From contig JAHWHI010000086.1 of the NCBI GenBank assembly GCA_019323355.1, positions 1-8,125 on the forward strand: DNA of 8,125 nucleotides, read 5' to 3'. Position 1 is the stretch's first letter, and each line of letters starts with the position of its first letter. Below, one piece after another: positions 1 through 7,001 of this stretch. The position numbers were made by a program, and so were the translations under genes. Below the pieces are notes generated by a model. The model had not been told where the DNA came from. It saw only the letters and a list, made by a program, of their open reading frames with translations, and made no database searches. This DNA comes from Candidatus Woesearchaeota archaeon. Its GTDB lineage: Archaea > Nanobdellota > Nanobdellia > Woesearchaeales > WJKV01.

Positions 1-779
1 ATGACAACAAACTCTGCTGTCGAGTGCTCCTGGAAATACTCTTTCATGTGCTTTTCATAATCATCTATAGGTATAGTGCAAATTTCATTGCATTTCATGC
101 CGATGATCTTGCCATTCAAGATATTATAGTGTTTGTTGGTTAGTGAATAATAATCAACGCATTTCTGGAACTTAGGATATTTCAGTTTTGCAAATAATTT
201 GACAGTGTCGACAAAATCCTTTCTTGAAGCTTTAAGTTCTTCTAATAGGGATTTCAGTTCTGACTGGTCCGGCAGCCTAGACATTCCTCCTGGAACAACT
301 GTCAATGGATGTACATCCCTTCCTCCTATTATCTTTACAATACGGTTGCCTAATCTCTTTATCCTCAATGCTCTCTGAACATCCTCTTTGTATTTTGATG
401 CCATCTGTATTGCGTTGTCATATCCGACATAGTCTGGAAGCGTGAGAAAGTATAGGTGCAGGACGTGTGATTGTATGTGTCCGCCTATGTTTATCAGCTC
501 TCTTAATAACTGTGTCTGCTCTGAGACTTTCACATTGAACGCATCTTCTACTGCTTTTGTCGCTGTCAGGAAATGCACAACAGAGCATACTCCGCAGATC
601 CTTGATGTTATCGACGGAATTTCATTATATTTTTGGCACTGGACAATGCCTTCAAAATATCGTGAACCTTCGAATATTGTCAGTTCAGCTTTCTTTACCT
701 TGCCTTTCTCTATTCTGACATCTAGCTTTGCATGACCTTCCATCTTTGTGATGTGGTTTAAGGTAATTGTCTTTCCCAT
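1..779 (-). CDS. hydA: [NiFe] hydrogenase large (alpha) subunit, group 3b-like; 3' end beyond the window
   Basis: This is the N-terminal 259 residues of a [NiFe] hydrogenase catalytic subunit, which carries the Ni-Fe site that splits or makes H2. The protein opens MGKTITLNHITKMEGHAK, the conserved start of the family. It then has the L1 motif RICGVCSVVH at residues 60-69, where Cys62 and Cys65 are the expected metal ligands. The segment QSHVLHLYFLTLPDY (about 103-117) resembles the soluble archaeal sulfhydrogenase alpha subunit (HydA of Pyrococcus). DVHPLTVVPGG follows at about 155-165 and is also typical. The second ligand pair (DPCxxC near the C-terminus) would lie off the left edge, so catalytic completeness cannot be judged. 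The ATG lies one base after the small-subunit stop (TAA-G-ATG), so the two are surely co-transcribed and probably translationally coupled; no strong Shine-Dalgarno is visible. The protein acts in the cytoplasm. The exact subgroup (3b against 3c or 3d) is inferred from remembered sequences. Confidence 0.95.
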   Translation of the reverse strand, partial: MGKTITLNHITKMEGHAKLDVRIEKGKVKKAELTIFEGSRYFEGIVQCQKYNEIPSITSRICGVCSVVHFLTATKAVEDAFNVKVSEQTQLLRELINIGGHIQSHVLHLYFLTLPDYVGYDNAIQMASKYKEDVQRALRIKRLGNRIVKIIGGRDVHPLTVVPGGMSRLPDQSELKSLLEELKASRKDFVDTVKLFAKLKYPKFQKCVDYYSLTNKHYNILNGKIIGMKCNEICTIPIDDYEKHMKEYFQEHSTAEFVV

Positions 780-780
780 C

Positions 781-1629
781 TTATTTCTTCTTTGTCTTTG
801 ATTTCTTTTTCTTCCCGTTGATTTTTATCTTGAGTTTTGTCTGGTACTTGCAGGTCTTTGGCATCTCAATGTTCTGGAAATGCTGAAGTTTGTTTATGAT
901 GTCCTGCTCTTTCAGGCCAAAGCTCTTGAACAGTTCGATTTCTGCAGGGAAATCCGCTTTTGGAAGCGGACTCCTGCACAAATAGCAAGGAATGTTCTCC
1001 TGCGGGCACGGTGCTCCGCACCCTTTTTTTGTGATTGGTCCTAAGCAAGGTTGTTTTTTTAATAGCAGGCAGTCTTTTCCTCTTCTTGGACATTCGTCGC
1101 AGACAGGCCCTAATTGCGGTTCTGGAGGAATCTTTCCACTCTTTATGAAATAGTTATAGAAATTGATGAACTCTGTCTTCAGTATCGGACAGCCATACAT
1201 GTAATAATCTACTTTCACATGATCTCCGATTCCTGTTGCTGGTATCGAGTCTTTGAGCATCTGCTGGTTGTAGACATATTTTTCTAATTTTTCTCTTTCA
1301 ATAAAATTCTTCATAGAAGGAATGCCGCCGTTGCAGGCGCACGCGCCTATCGCGATAAGATGTTTTGATTTCTTTCTTATCTCTTTTAGTTTTCTTACTT
1401 CCCTTTCTGTTGTTATCGCGCCTTCAACAATCGCAAGATCGAATTTTGCCTTTCTATTTTTTTCTTTGACCAGATGGAAGTATTGGAAATCCGCCTGATT
1501 CATCAGATCAAGAATCCCATCTATGAATAGTATTGTGAACTGACATCCTTCACAACAAGTAAAAGAAAAAATGCCTATGACAGGCTTTTTCCTAGCACTA
1601 GCTCTCTTCATCTCTTTTTTCCTTGCCAT
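781..1629 (-). CDS. hydD: [NiFe] hydrogenase small (delta) subunit, group 3b-like
   Basis: This 282-residue protein is the iron-sulfur subunit that passes electrons between the Ni-Fe site and the electron carrier subunits. Visible motifs are TCCEGCQF (Cys26 and Cys29), IVEGAITTE (67-75), IGACACNGGIP (94-104, with Cys97) and YGCPI (Cys147), which supply the proximal cluster. Eight cysteines follow at 177, 180, 187, 195, 204, 208, 215 and 218, in the pattern of two further [4Fe-4S] clusters, including the characteristic PCLGP and GCGAPCP blocks. Length and order match the HydD-type subunit. There is no Tat signal peptide, so the enzyme is cytoplasmic. The tail after about residue 265 is almost pure lysine, which is odd for the family. 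The ATG at 1629 is chosen because a TATA box lies 27 bases upstream, as for a leaderless mRNA. Met7 is a possible alternative start. It is first in its operon, with the large subunit immediately after. Confidence 0.95.
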   Translation of the reverse strand: MARKKEMKRASARKKPVIGIFSFTCCEGCQFTILFIDGILDLMNQADFQYFHLVKEKNRKAKFDLAIVEGAITTEREVRKLKEIRKKSKHLIAIGACACNGGIPSMKNFIEREKLEKYVYNQQMLKDSIPATGIGDHVKVDYYMYGCPILKTEFINFYNYFIKSGKIPPEPQLGPVCDECPRRGKDCLLLKKQPCLGPITKKGCGAPCPQENIPCYLCRSPLPKADFPAEIELFKSFGLKEQDIINKLQHFQNIEMPKTCKYQTKLKIKINGKKKKSKTKKK

Positions 1630-1651
1630 CTGTATAAGTGGAGATATGCTG

Positions 1652-1662
1652 ATTTATATTTG
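1652..1662 (-). promoter_or_regulatory. TATA box for the hydrogenase unit, leaderless geometry
   Basis: On the minus strand the AT-rich element AAATATAAAT is centred about 27 bases before the ATG at 1629. This is the usual distance from an archaeal TATA box to the transcription start, and no Shine-Dalgarno lies between. The mRNA is therefore probably leaderless, starting at or next to the ATG. This is inferred from spacing only. Confidence 0.6.
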
Positions 1663-1687
1663 TTTTGGCTCAGTCCCAATCGCAACA

Positions 1688-1695
1688 TTTAAATA
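1688..1695 (+). promoter_or_regulatory. TATA box for the S-layer-like gene
   Basis: TTTAAATA is close to the textbook euryarchaeal TATA consensus. A start site about 26 bases downstream would fall near 1716-1719, giving a short leader of about 20 bases that just contains the ribosome-binding site. A second AT-rich run (TTATTATATAG, 1699-1709) is a weaker alternative that would make the transcript almost leaderless. Confidence 0.55.
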
Positions 1696-1723
1696 CCCTT
1701 ATTATATAGTATGCCATATTAAT

Positions 1724-1730
1724 GAGGTGA
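1724..1730 (+). promoter_or_regulatory. Ribosome-binding site of the S-layer-like gene
   Basis: GAGGTGA ends five bases before the ATG at 1736, a good Shine-Dalgarno spacing. The other in-frame ATG at 1730 overlaps this site, so 1736 is the better start. The same heptamer precedes the secreted-protein gene at 5802. Confidence 0.75.
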
Positions 1731-1735
1731 TGGAA

Positions 1736-3691
1736 ATGTCATTGAGCTTTAGGCAGATGTTTGTTCTGATTGTTGTATTAGTAATTATTTCTGGTTCCAC
1801 GTTTATTGTTGCGAACAATAGGGCTGGAAAGACAAATGTATTATCTGATCTTAATTTTGGAGAGCCGATTGGGACAGAGTTTCCTGCATTGACTGAATAT
1901 GAAAACGCGGGTCTTGCATCTGGCAGGATAACAACGCAGGAAGGCACAACTGTCTATAAACAATATTTGAGATTCAGGCAGACTGGTGTTGACGCGTTCA
2001 ACTCATGTTATTTCCAGCACGGCGAGGATGATTACGGAAAAGTAGGGGATTTCTTGTTCTGTGAAGAGGACAAGCCAATTTTCGAATATCAATTAGAGTT
2101 TGAATCTGGTTTTGAGAGCACTGTTACTGACAACAAGGCGTATGATTATGAAGATGAAGTAATCCCTATCTTGGGAAAGCCATTCGGTATTGTACGGGCA
2201 GAAGCAGATCCTGCAAGAAAATCATTGAGATTGGTCATGGTCGGCGGTACAACCCCTGAATACTTGGAAGAAGGCGCGACTGATGTTTATTATGTGAATG
2301 GAAGAAGGACTGTTGTCAGTGTTATAACTGTGAGCGAGACACCTGGCACAAAACCTAGGATCATAATGCGTGTCAATGGACAGGACAGCAAGACACTTGA
2401 GAAAGGGGATACAGAAAGATTCCCTGACGGTTCCTATATAGGAATAATTGATGTCATGCCGCAGGAAGGCGGTGAAGAAGGTGTAGGAGATCTAGTATTC
2501 TTCACACTGGGTGGTGCAACAGGCGGAAGAGTTGAGTTTTATGACAGTGATATCACTGATGATACTTTTGCGACAGGGCATGTACAGGTAGGCGGAGAGA
2601 ATATCAATAAAGGAAGATTAAAGATACTTGGAACTTATATCGGTGACAAGATTGTTGTCAGAAGTATAATCTACAGATTGCTTGCAGAGAGCAAGGCTGG
2701 GAAAGATGTGTACGTGCCTCCAAGGAACGGTATCAAGAACAGGCTGATGGAGCCAGGCGGAATGTTAGTTGAGGATTTTGACATTATCAGCGGAGGAATA
2801 ATAGGAAGTTCAAGTGCAGCAGCACCTTCTGCTACTGGAAGCGCGAATCTGATACACATCCGGCCTAGAGGAGATGACAGATATCAATTGATATTTACAA
2901 ACAATCGCGGACAGGTATACAATGTACCTTTTGTCTCAACAGAGAATGGATTCAAGACAGGAGACAATGACGGAGATTTAGTTTATGAAGAAGGAAACAA
3001 TCCCGGGGATTTCAATATAAGAGACAATGATTATATTGTTGTGACAAATTCCCATGGTTCTTCAGCAGACGGGACAGATTTCACAAACGTGCTTCGATAC
3101 CAGGGATATGACGCGTCATCAAGAACTTTATATTTCGAGGATCTTGCTAAAGGGTCCTACAAGACAATTGTAGACGGTACAGGAGCAGGTTATCTGACAA
3201 TAGGCGGAACATCATATATGCTGAATGTTGATTTAACTGATCCTCAGTTTGCAATCAATGTTGACCAGAATGCTGACGGAAGCATCAATGGCGGAGAAGC
3301 TAGGGTGGTCATTCTTGGCGGCGGTATCATTGATCTTGGAAGCGGAGGTCCAGGTTCTATAACACTGACTTCCCTCTCAAAATACTTTGACGATCCGACT
3401 GGTAATGAGGTCACTACAATTGATATAACTGATGAAGGAAGCTATGTTGATCTTAATGTTCCTTCACAAGCCTCCATCACAATGCATGAAGTGAGCACAG
3501 GCGGACAAAGACAGGGTTCTACAAGATACGGTGCACTGTTCCAGCAGCTGAAAAGAGGCGGAGATCCGGACGAACTGAAGATATTCTATCCATACGGACA
3601 GCGTGTAGCTCAAGTCACTGTCTCAAGCAGAGGACAGATCGGCGGAACAGTTGTTGTTACATTTGAAGCCAACCAGTTGAAAAAGAATTAG
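1736..3691 (+). CDS. S-layer-like surface protein (DPANN archaeal type)
   Basis: This 651-residue protein is predicted to be exported. Residues 8-26 form a hydrophobic segment (MFVLIVVLVIISGSTFIVA) after a short basic start, acting as a signal peptide or N-terminal anchor. The rest is rich in Gly, Asp and Thr with short beta-strand-like stretches. Residues about 140-260 follow a pattern I know from S-layer proteins of DPANN archaea: ILGKPFGIV, then LRLVMVGG, an LEEGAT segment, YYVNGRR, then MRVNGQ, LEKGDT and PDGSYIGIIDV. A later block (GDNDGDLVYEEGNN, DNDYIVVTN, VLRYQGYD, YLTIGGTSYML) also matches that type. A low-complexity stretch, GSSSAAAPSATGSAN, separates the two halves. There is no C-terminal membrane segment or sorting motif. 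The reading frame is open back to 1571, but the TATA box and Shine-Dalgarno set the start at 1736. The family link rests on remembered patterns. Whether it is the main S-layer protein or a minor surface component is unknown. Confidence 0.75.
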   Translation: MSLSFRQMFVLIVVLVIISGSTFIVANNRAGKTNVLSDLNFGEPIGTEFPALTEYENAGLASGRITTQEGTTVYKQYLRFRQTGVDAFNSCYFQHGEDDYGKVGDFLFCEEDKPIFEYQLEFESGFESTVTDNKAYDYEDEVIPILGKPFGIVRAEADPARKSLRLVMVGGTTPEYLEEGATDVYYVNGRRTVVSVITVSETPGTKPRIIMRVNGQDSKTLEKGDTERFPDGSYIGIIDVMPQEGGEEGVGDLVFFTLGGATGGRVEFYDSDITDDTFATGHVQVGGENINKGRLKILGTYIGDKIVVRSIIYRLLAESKAGKDVYVPPRNGIKNRLMEPGGMLVEDFDIISGGIIGSSSAAAPSATGSANLIHIRPRGDDRYQLIFTNNRGQVYNVPFVSTENGFKTGDNDGDLVYEEGNNPGDFNIRDNDYIVVTNSHGSSADGTDFTNVLRYQGYDASSRTLYFEDLAKGSYKTIVDGTGAGYLTIGGTSYMLNVDLTDPQFAINVDQNADGSINGGEARVVILGGGIIDLGSGGPGSITLTSLSKYFDDPTGNEVTTIDITDEGSYVDLNVPSQASITMHEVSTGGQRQGSTRYGALFQQLKRGGDPDELKIFYPYGQRVAQVTVSSRGQIGGTVVVTFEANQLKKN

Positions 3692-3693
3692 AA

Positions 3694-3720
3694 TTTCTTT
3701 TTTTATTTTTTATTTTATTT
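3694..3720 (+). terminator. T-rich terminator after the S-layer-like gene
   Basis: Three base pairs after the TAG stop comes an almost unbroken T-rich tract (TTTCTTTTTTTATTTTTTATTTTATTT). Archaeal termination commonly uses such T runs without a hairpin. The tract overlaps the last codons and stop of the convergent regulator gene, so it serves the plus strand only. Confidence 0.65.
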
Positions 3721-5671
3721 GCTCCCAGAGCATATTAAAGAATTTGTCATAAGAGTCTGCTACTGCTTTATTGTTTATCAAGAAGCCAGTCGGCTCTTCT
3801 GTCCATATTATTATTGCAGCTTTTTCTCCTCTGATTATGGTTTCTGTCAATGGCTCGAATCCTGCTTTTGTGTAATGCACCTCTGAATCAGGATATTTCA
3901 GTTCTGCCTTCCACTTTGCTAAAGACTCGTTGAATAATAATTTGGCGTGGATACCTTTGTCTGCTCTTTTCTTGTGATAGTTGATCCACCAATCTTCTCC
4001 AAGCATGAGAGATTCTCTTGTCGAACCAAACGTGTGATGCTCTTTTCCAGGAGATTCAAGCAAGATGTTAAGTAAAGCTTTCACACCCCCTTTTCCTTTG
4101 AATACTTCTGCTTCCTGGCCCCAGAGCATATCAAAGTTGGCTTTGAAATTATCATACATTGTTTTTGATTCTATCTCAAAGCAAAGAAATTCTGTCCAGC
4201 TTATCAAAGACACTTTGTTTCCTTTGTATAATGTGATCTGCATTGGATATTTGAACTCTGGAGGCAGCCTTTTCAATGCAGCGTATTTCATCTCAGGGTC
4301 GCCTGGACTTGTAATTTCTTTGTGAATAATATCATACGATTCTGGGATGGCTAGTAATTTTACAATAATTTTCCTTTTTATTCTATCCCTATGATAGTCT
4401 ATAAAGAAATCTTTAAGTTCTGATTCTTCTTGGAAATATAGAGCCGAACCAAGGACATAATATTCATCTCCTTCTTCCAGTTCTTCCATGTTCTGCCTGA
4501 ACCTATTTGTTACAGCTTCGAATCCTTTATAGACTCGAACATCTTGGTTCCATAATGTCTCGAAATGCGCCCTGTTATTGTCTGCTACTTCTTTATTGTC
4601 TATCAAAAAAGCAATAGGCTCTTTTGTTGTATATACCACGTTCACAACTTTGTCTTTGAATACAAAGAGATCTCCTGAAGGATTTTCAAAACCTGGAATA
4701 AATTTGAAGTTTGTAAGCGAGGATTTAGTTGCTTTATGCAGCCTGTGCTTCTCCCCCATGATCCCTCTAGATGTGATCCCACGTTTCTTTTTCTCGTTCT
4801 GCCACCACAAAAAGAAATCTGCCCCGAGGATGTCCATTATCCTTGTGACTTCTGCATAGACAACATAATCGCCGAACTCGAGCATCTCTGTGAACAGGTT
4901 TCTCAAAGACTCTCTTCCTACGTATGTATTTGTCTTCTGGCTCCAAAGGAAGTCAAAATACGATCTTAATCCGTCAGCAAGCTTTTCTGATTTGACCTGG
5001 ATGAATACCTGGTCAGATGCGATAGAAATTAAAACCTTGTCCTTATAGATTATGAATGCAAAGGGTGTAAATAATTCTTTTTGGACATATTTGATTCTTG
5101 TTCCTTTTAATTTCGCAACTATTTCCCAGTCTTTTCTGGCGAGCTCATTGACAATTATATCACATTTGATCCCTGCTTTTGCCCTTTTACTGTGTATCTG
5201 GTTCAGAAACATTTGGAACTCAGGTTTGACCTCGCTGTGTGCAAAAAGATAATACTTCTCATTTCTTTTCAATGTATTCAGAATATCGTCAAAAGCTGTC
5301 TTTGCACCTTTCATGCCCTTGAAGACTTGGGTTTCTGAGCCAATGCCTGCTAAGGAACGTTTTAGTTCTAGCTCTGGAAGAAGTTTCTTAACTTCTGTTT
5401 CCTGCTGGCTGATACTTGCCTTCTTCTCTTCGATATAATCAAGAATTCTTTTTGGAGGAGCTGCCTCGAAGTACTTGACATTGGCTTTCAGCACGTAACT
5501 TACAAGACCTTTTTGTATCAGCCTGTCTAAGATCTCATATATCTTTGATGAAGAAGCACCTGATTTGTCAACTATCTTGCCTGTACTCGAACTGCCTAGC
5601 TCTAGCAGCGCTAAATAAACACTGATTTCAGACTTTGTTAGGCCTATACCTTCTAGGATTGCCTTGTTCAT
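3710..5671 (-). CDS. TrmB-family transcriptional regulator with four tandem C-terminal domains
   Basis: The protein has 653 residues. Residues 1-75 are the TrmB winged helix-turn-helix (GLTKSEISVYLALLELGSSS, then the recognition region SGASSSKIYEILDRL and the wing LVSYVLKANVKYFEA). A short coiled coil follows at about 80-105. The remainder is four copies of the domain that normally occurs once in TrmB-like proteins, at about 115-245, 247-376, 378-519 and 521-653. Each begins with a [VY]xG motif (QVFKGMKGAK, NTYVGRESLR, RVYKGFEAVT, EVFKGKGGVK) and has a central basic helix (for example NYHKKRADKGIHAKLL). Each ends in an LW-x-Q signature (FLWSQ, TLWNQ, MLWGQ, MLWEQ). Typical relatives are about 250-350 residues, so this one is about double. 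It presumably binds DNA and senses an unknown small molecule or partner. The ATG at 5671 lies 26 bases after a TATA box, suggesting a leaderless mRNA. A TTG three codons earlier lacks support. Confidence 0.9.
   Translation of the reverse strand: MNKAILEGIGLTKSEISVYLALLELGSSSTGKIVDKSGASSSKIYEILDRLIQKGLVSYVLKANVKYFEAAPPKRILDYIEEKKASISQQETEVKKLLPELELKRSLAGIGSETQVFKGMKGAKTAFDDILNTLKRNEKYYLFAHSEVKPEFQMFLNQIHSKRAKAGIKCDIIVNELARKDWEIVAKLKGTRIKYVQKELFTPFAFIIYKDKVLISIASDQVFIQVKSEKLADGLRSYFDFLWSQKTNTYVGRESLRNLFTEMLEFGDYVVYAEVTRIMDILGADFFLWWQNEKKKRGITSRGIMGEKHRLHKATKSSLTNFKFIPGFENPSGDLFVFKDKVVNVVYTTKEPIAFLIDNKEVADNNRAHFETLWNQDVRVYKGFEAVTNRFRQNMEELEEGDEYYVLGSALYFQEESELKDFFIDYHRDRIKRKIIVKLLAIPESYDIIHKEITSPGDPEMKYAALKRLPPEFKYPMQITLYKGNKVSLISWTEFLCFEIESKTMYDNFKANFDMLWGQEAEVFKGKGGVKALLNILLESPGKEHHTFGSTRESLMLGEDWWINYHKKRADKGIHAKLLFNESLAKWKAELKYPDSEVHYTKAGFEPLTETIIRGEKAAIIIWTEEPTGFLINNKAVADSYDKFFNMLWEQIK
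3713..5329 (-). repeat. Four in-frame tandem domain repeats within the TrmB-family gene
   Basis: The approximate units are 5329-4937, 4933-4544, 4540-4115 and 4111-3713. The repetition is seen at protein level: a Y/F-x-G opening, a basic amphipathic helix, a strand pair such as FVFKDKVVNVV or FIIYKDKVLISI, a conserved NKEVAD-like segment, and the closing LW-x-Q. Units 2 and 4 share EPxxFLIxNKxVAD almost exactly (EPIAFLIDNKEVAD against EPTGFLINNKAVAD). Unit 3 is the most divergent at this point. The DNA copies have drifted, so the duplication is old. Confidence 0.85.
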
Positions 5672-5690
5672 ATGCCCCAAAAGGAGGTTA

Positions 5691-5702
5691 TTATATATAA
5701 AA
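5691..5702 (-). promoter_or_regulatory. TATA box for the TrmB-family gene, leaderless geometry
   Basis: TTTTATATATAA on the minus strand is centred 26 bases before the ATG at 5671. The sequence between box and start contains CCTCC rather than a purine-rich Shine-Dalgarno, so translation from a leaderless mRNA is the simplest reading. Confidence 0.65.
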
Positions 5703-5715
5703 CTTATGGTTTGCT

Positions 5716-5733
5716 CCCCCCTTAGGGTTAGGG
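5716..5733. promoter_or_regulatory. Candidate operator between divergent promoters
   Basis: The sequence CCCCCCTTAGGGTTAGGG includes the perfect inverted repeat CCCT-T-AGGG (5719-5727), followed by a second AGGG half. It is the only GC-rich block in an otherwise AT-rich intergenic region and sits between the two TATA boxes. That is a plausible site for the adjacent TrmB-type regulator to act on both genes. The function is inferred from position; short palindromes also occur by chance. Confidence 0.35.
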
Positions 5734-5736
5734 AAT

Positions 5737-5747
5737 ATTTATATATT
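5737..5747 (+). promoter_or_regulatory. TATA box for the secreted-protein gene
   Basis: ATTTATATATT contains TTTATATA at 5738-5745. A transcription start about 26 bases further on would be near 5768, giving a leader of roughly 34 bases that includes the GAGGTGA site. Confidence 0.6.
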
Positions 5748-5786
5748 ACACGTCCAGATTATACTACTAGAAAGTGATACAAGATT

Positions 5787-5793
5787 GAGGTGA
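5787..5793 (+). promoter_or_regulatory. Ribosome-binding site of the secreted-protein gene
   Basis: GAGGTGA ends eight bases before the ATG at 5802. It contains an in-frame GTG (5790), which is better explained as part of the Shine-Dalgarno than as a start codon. Confidence 0.75.
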
Positions 5794-5801
5794 AACCCAA
5801 A

Positions 5802-7001
5802 ATGAAACGAAAAATACCAAAACACAAGATGAAAGCTATTGCTGGTATAGCTATGGCTCTTGCTCTGGCAAAAGCTGCTCAAGCAAAAGAACCTGAAGTT
5901 CCTAAGCAAGAAGAGCAAAAAGTTGTTGCACCAGCAGATCCTTCAATTGATGCTAAAGTAGATAACTATTTAGCTGTAAATCCCGCAGGTGATGATCTTA
6001 ACAGGCAAAGAGTTGACGTAATTTACAATGGAAACGATAGGTTTGCAAGAGGAGAACGTCTGCAAAAAGGAGATTTTGAATCTGTAAGAGCTGGTCTTAG
6101 ACCTAAGATACAGATCGAGAACGCATTCGACGGTTTCCTAGGTGGATGGTTCTACAGTGATAATAACTCTGACCATGCAATTGGCGGAGAAGCATTTGGA
6201 ACAATCGGAAAAATGATCCATGCAGGTCTTGCTTTAGAAAAAAGTGAGATGGGTGGAGCTAAAAACAGAATGTTCCGGCTCTACGCAGGTGCAAACCCAA
6301 CAGATAACTCACGTGTAGATATTGGTTACTTCCTGAATAACGGAGTAAGCCATTTCCAAGGTGCAGGTTATCTCGCATTAGAGGATCCGAACCTTTTCTT
6401 CAGTCTAGGGGGTGTTGTCAATGAAGAAGGTAAAGGAAAGCTAAATGCAATCCTTGGTCATTATGCAAAGAAACGTGGAGAAGGAATCGGTTTCAGGCTT
6501 TTAGGCCAGACTGATTTTGACGGTAATGACAGTATCGAAGCAATTGTTAATCTTGGAAACAATTACACATTAGGTGCTATGAAAGGATTGGCTAGCTTCA
6601 CAGACGGAGTAAACGATCCTAGGGACAGAAAGAACATCAACATGTTCAGAAACCCCCCATTGTACTGTTGGGCTAGAGATCTGATTGCAAGAGTATGTGC
6701 AAGCAGAAAGAAAGGCGGAGCAGTAACATACAATGCAGAGGTCTACTTGAACCAACAAATTGTTGATGATCTTGGACTAACTTGTGGTGCCGGATGGACA
6801 AAAGTCGAGGGTGCAGAACATATGTTCAAAGCATTGTTAGGTGCAAGTGTAGGTCCGTTCAATATTGAATACGCATGCAACTTTGGACAGGGCAGAATGC
6901 CTGACCATGGTGTCTACGTAGCAACAAGCGGAAAAAAACTTGCGAACTTTGCAGAGCGAATGTTCAGAGGATCTTCAAAGAAGAAAAGACACTACAAATA
7001 A
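5802..7001 (+). CDS. Secreted beta-patterned protein, family not recognised
   Basis: This 399-residue protein has a clear N-terminal export signal: a very basic start (MKRKIPKHKMK), a hydrophobic core (AIAGIAMALALA) and a likely cleavage after AQA at residue 28. A Lys/Glu/Pro/Gln-rich linker follows to about residue 50. The body has many short segments of alternating hydrophobic and polar residues with glycines and aromatic ends (for example FLGGWFYSD, GFRLLGQTDFDG, NYTLGAMKGLASFTDG). This is the look of a beta-sheet or beta-barrel-like protein. Four cysteines lie in the C-terminal half and could form disulfides outside the cell. The C-terminus is strongly basic (SSKKKRHYK). There is no second membrane helix and no catalytic motif I can name. 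It is divergent from the TrmB-family gene and convergent with a lipoprotein operon, so an envelope role is likely. The ATG at 5802 is chosen for its Shine-Dalgarno. Confidence 0.8.
   Translation: MKRKIPKHKMKAIAGIAMALALAKAAQAKEPEVPKQEEQKVVAPADPSIDAKVDNYLAVNPAGDDLNRQRVDVIYNGNDRFARGERLQKGDFESVRAGLRPKIQIENAFDGFLGGWFYSDNNSDHAIGGEAFGTIGKMIHAGLALEKSEMGGAKNRMFRLYAGANPTDNSRVDIGYFLNNGVSHFQGAGYLALEDPNLFFSLGGVVNEEGKGKLNAILGHYAKKRGEGIGFRLLGQTDFDGNDSIEAIVNLGNNYTLGAMKGLASFTDGVNDPRDRKNINMFRNPPLYCWARDLIARVCASRKKGGAVTYNAEVYLNQQIVDDLGLTCGAGWTKVEGAEHMFKALLGASVGPFNIEYACNFGQGRMPDHGVYVATSGKKLANFAERMFRGSSKKKRHYK

Noticed and set aside
442..735. Plus-strand cysteine-rich reading frame of 97 codons
   Set aside because: It lies wholly antisense to the hydrogenase large subunit, whose motifs are unmistakable, and it has no promoter or ribosome-binding site of its own.
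866..1093. Second minus-strand reading frame inside the small-subunit gene
   Set aside because: It is out of frame within a confidently identified gene and has no supporting signals.
1571..1735. Upstream extension of the S-layer-like reading frame, including an ATG at 1571
   Set aside because: It overlaps the hydrogenase small-subunit start and both promoters, and has no ribosome-binding site. The TATA box and GAGGTGA point to 1736.
5672..5680. TTG start three codons before the regulator ATG
   Set aside because: There is no Shine-Dalgarno, and the TATA spacing fits the ATG at 5671 better.
5722..5733. TTAGGGTTAGGG, like a telomere repeat
   Set aside because: Only two units in an archaeal promoter region; coincidence is likely. 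It is kept only as part of the candidate operator.
5681..5776. Plus-strand AAGGAGG followed by a 23-codon reading frame from ATG at 5705
   Set aside because: The spacing of about 17 bases is too long for a Shine-Dalgarno. The frame crosses the divergent promoters, and the peptide has no recognisable features.
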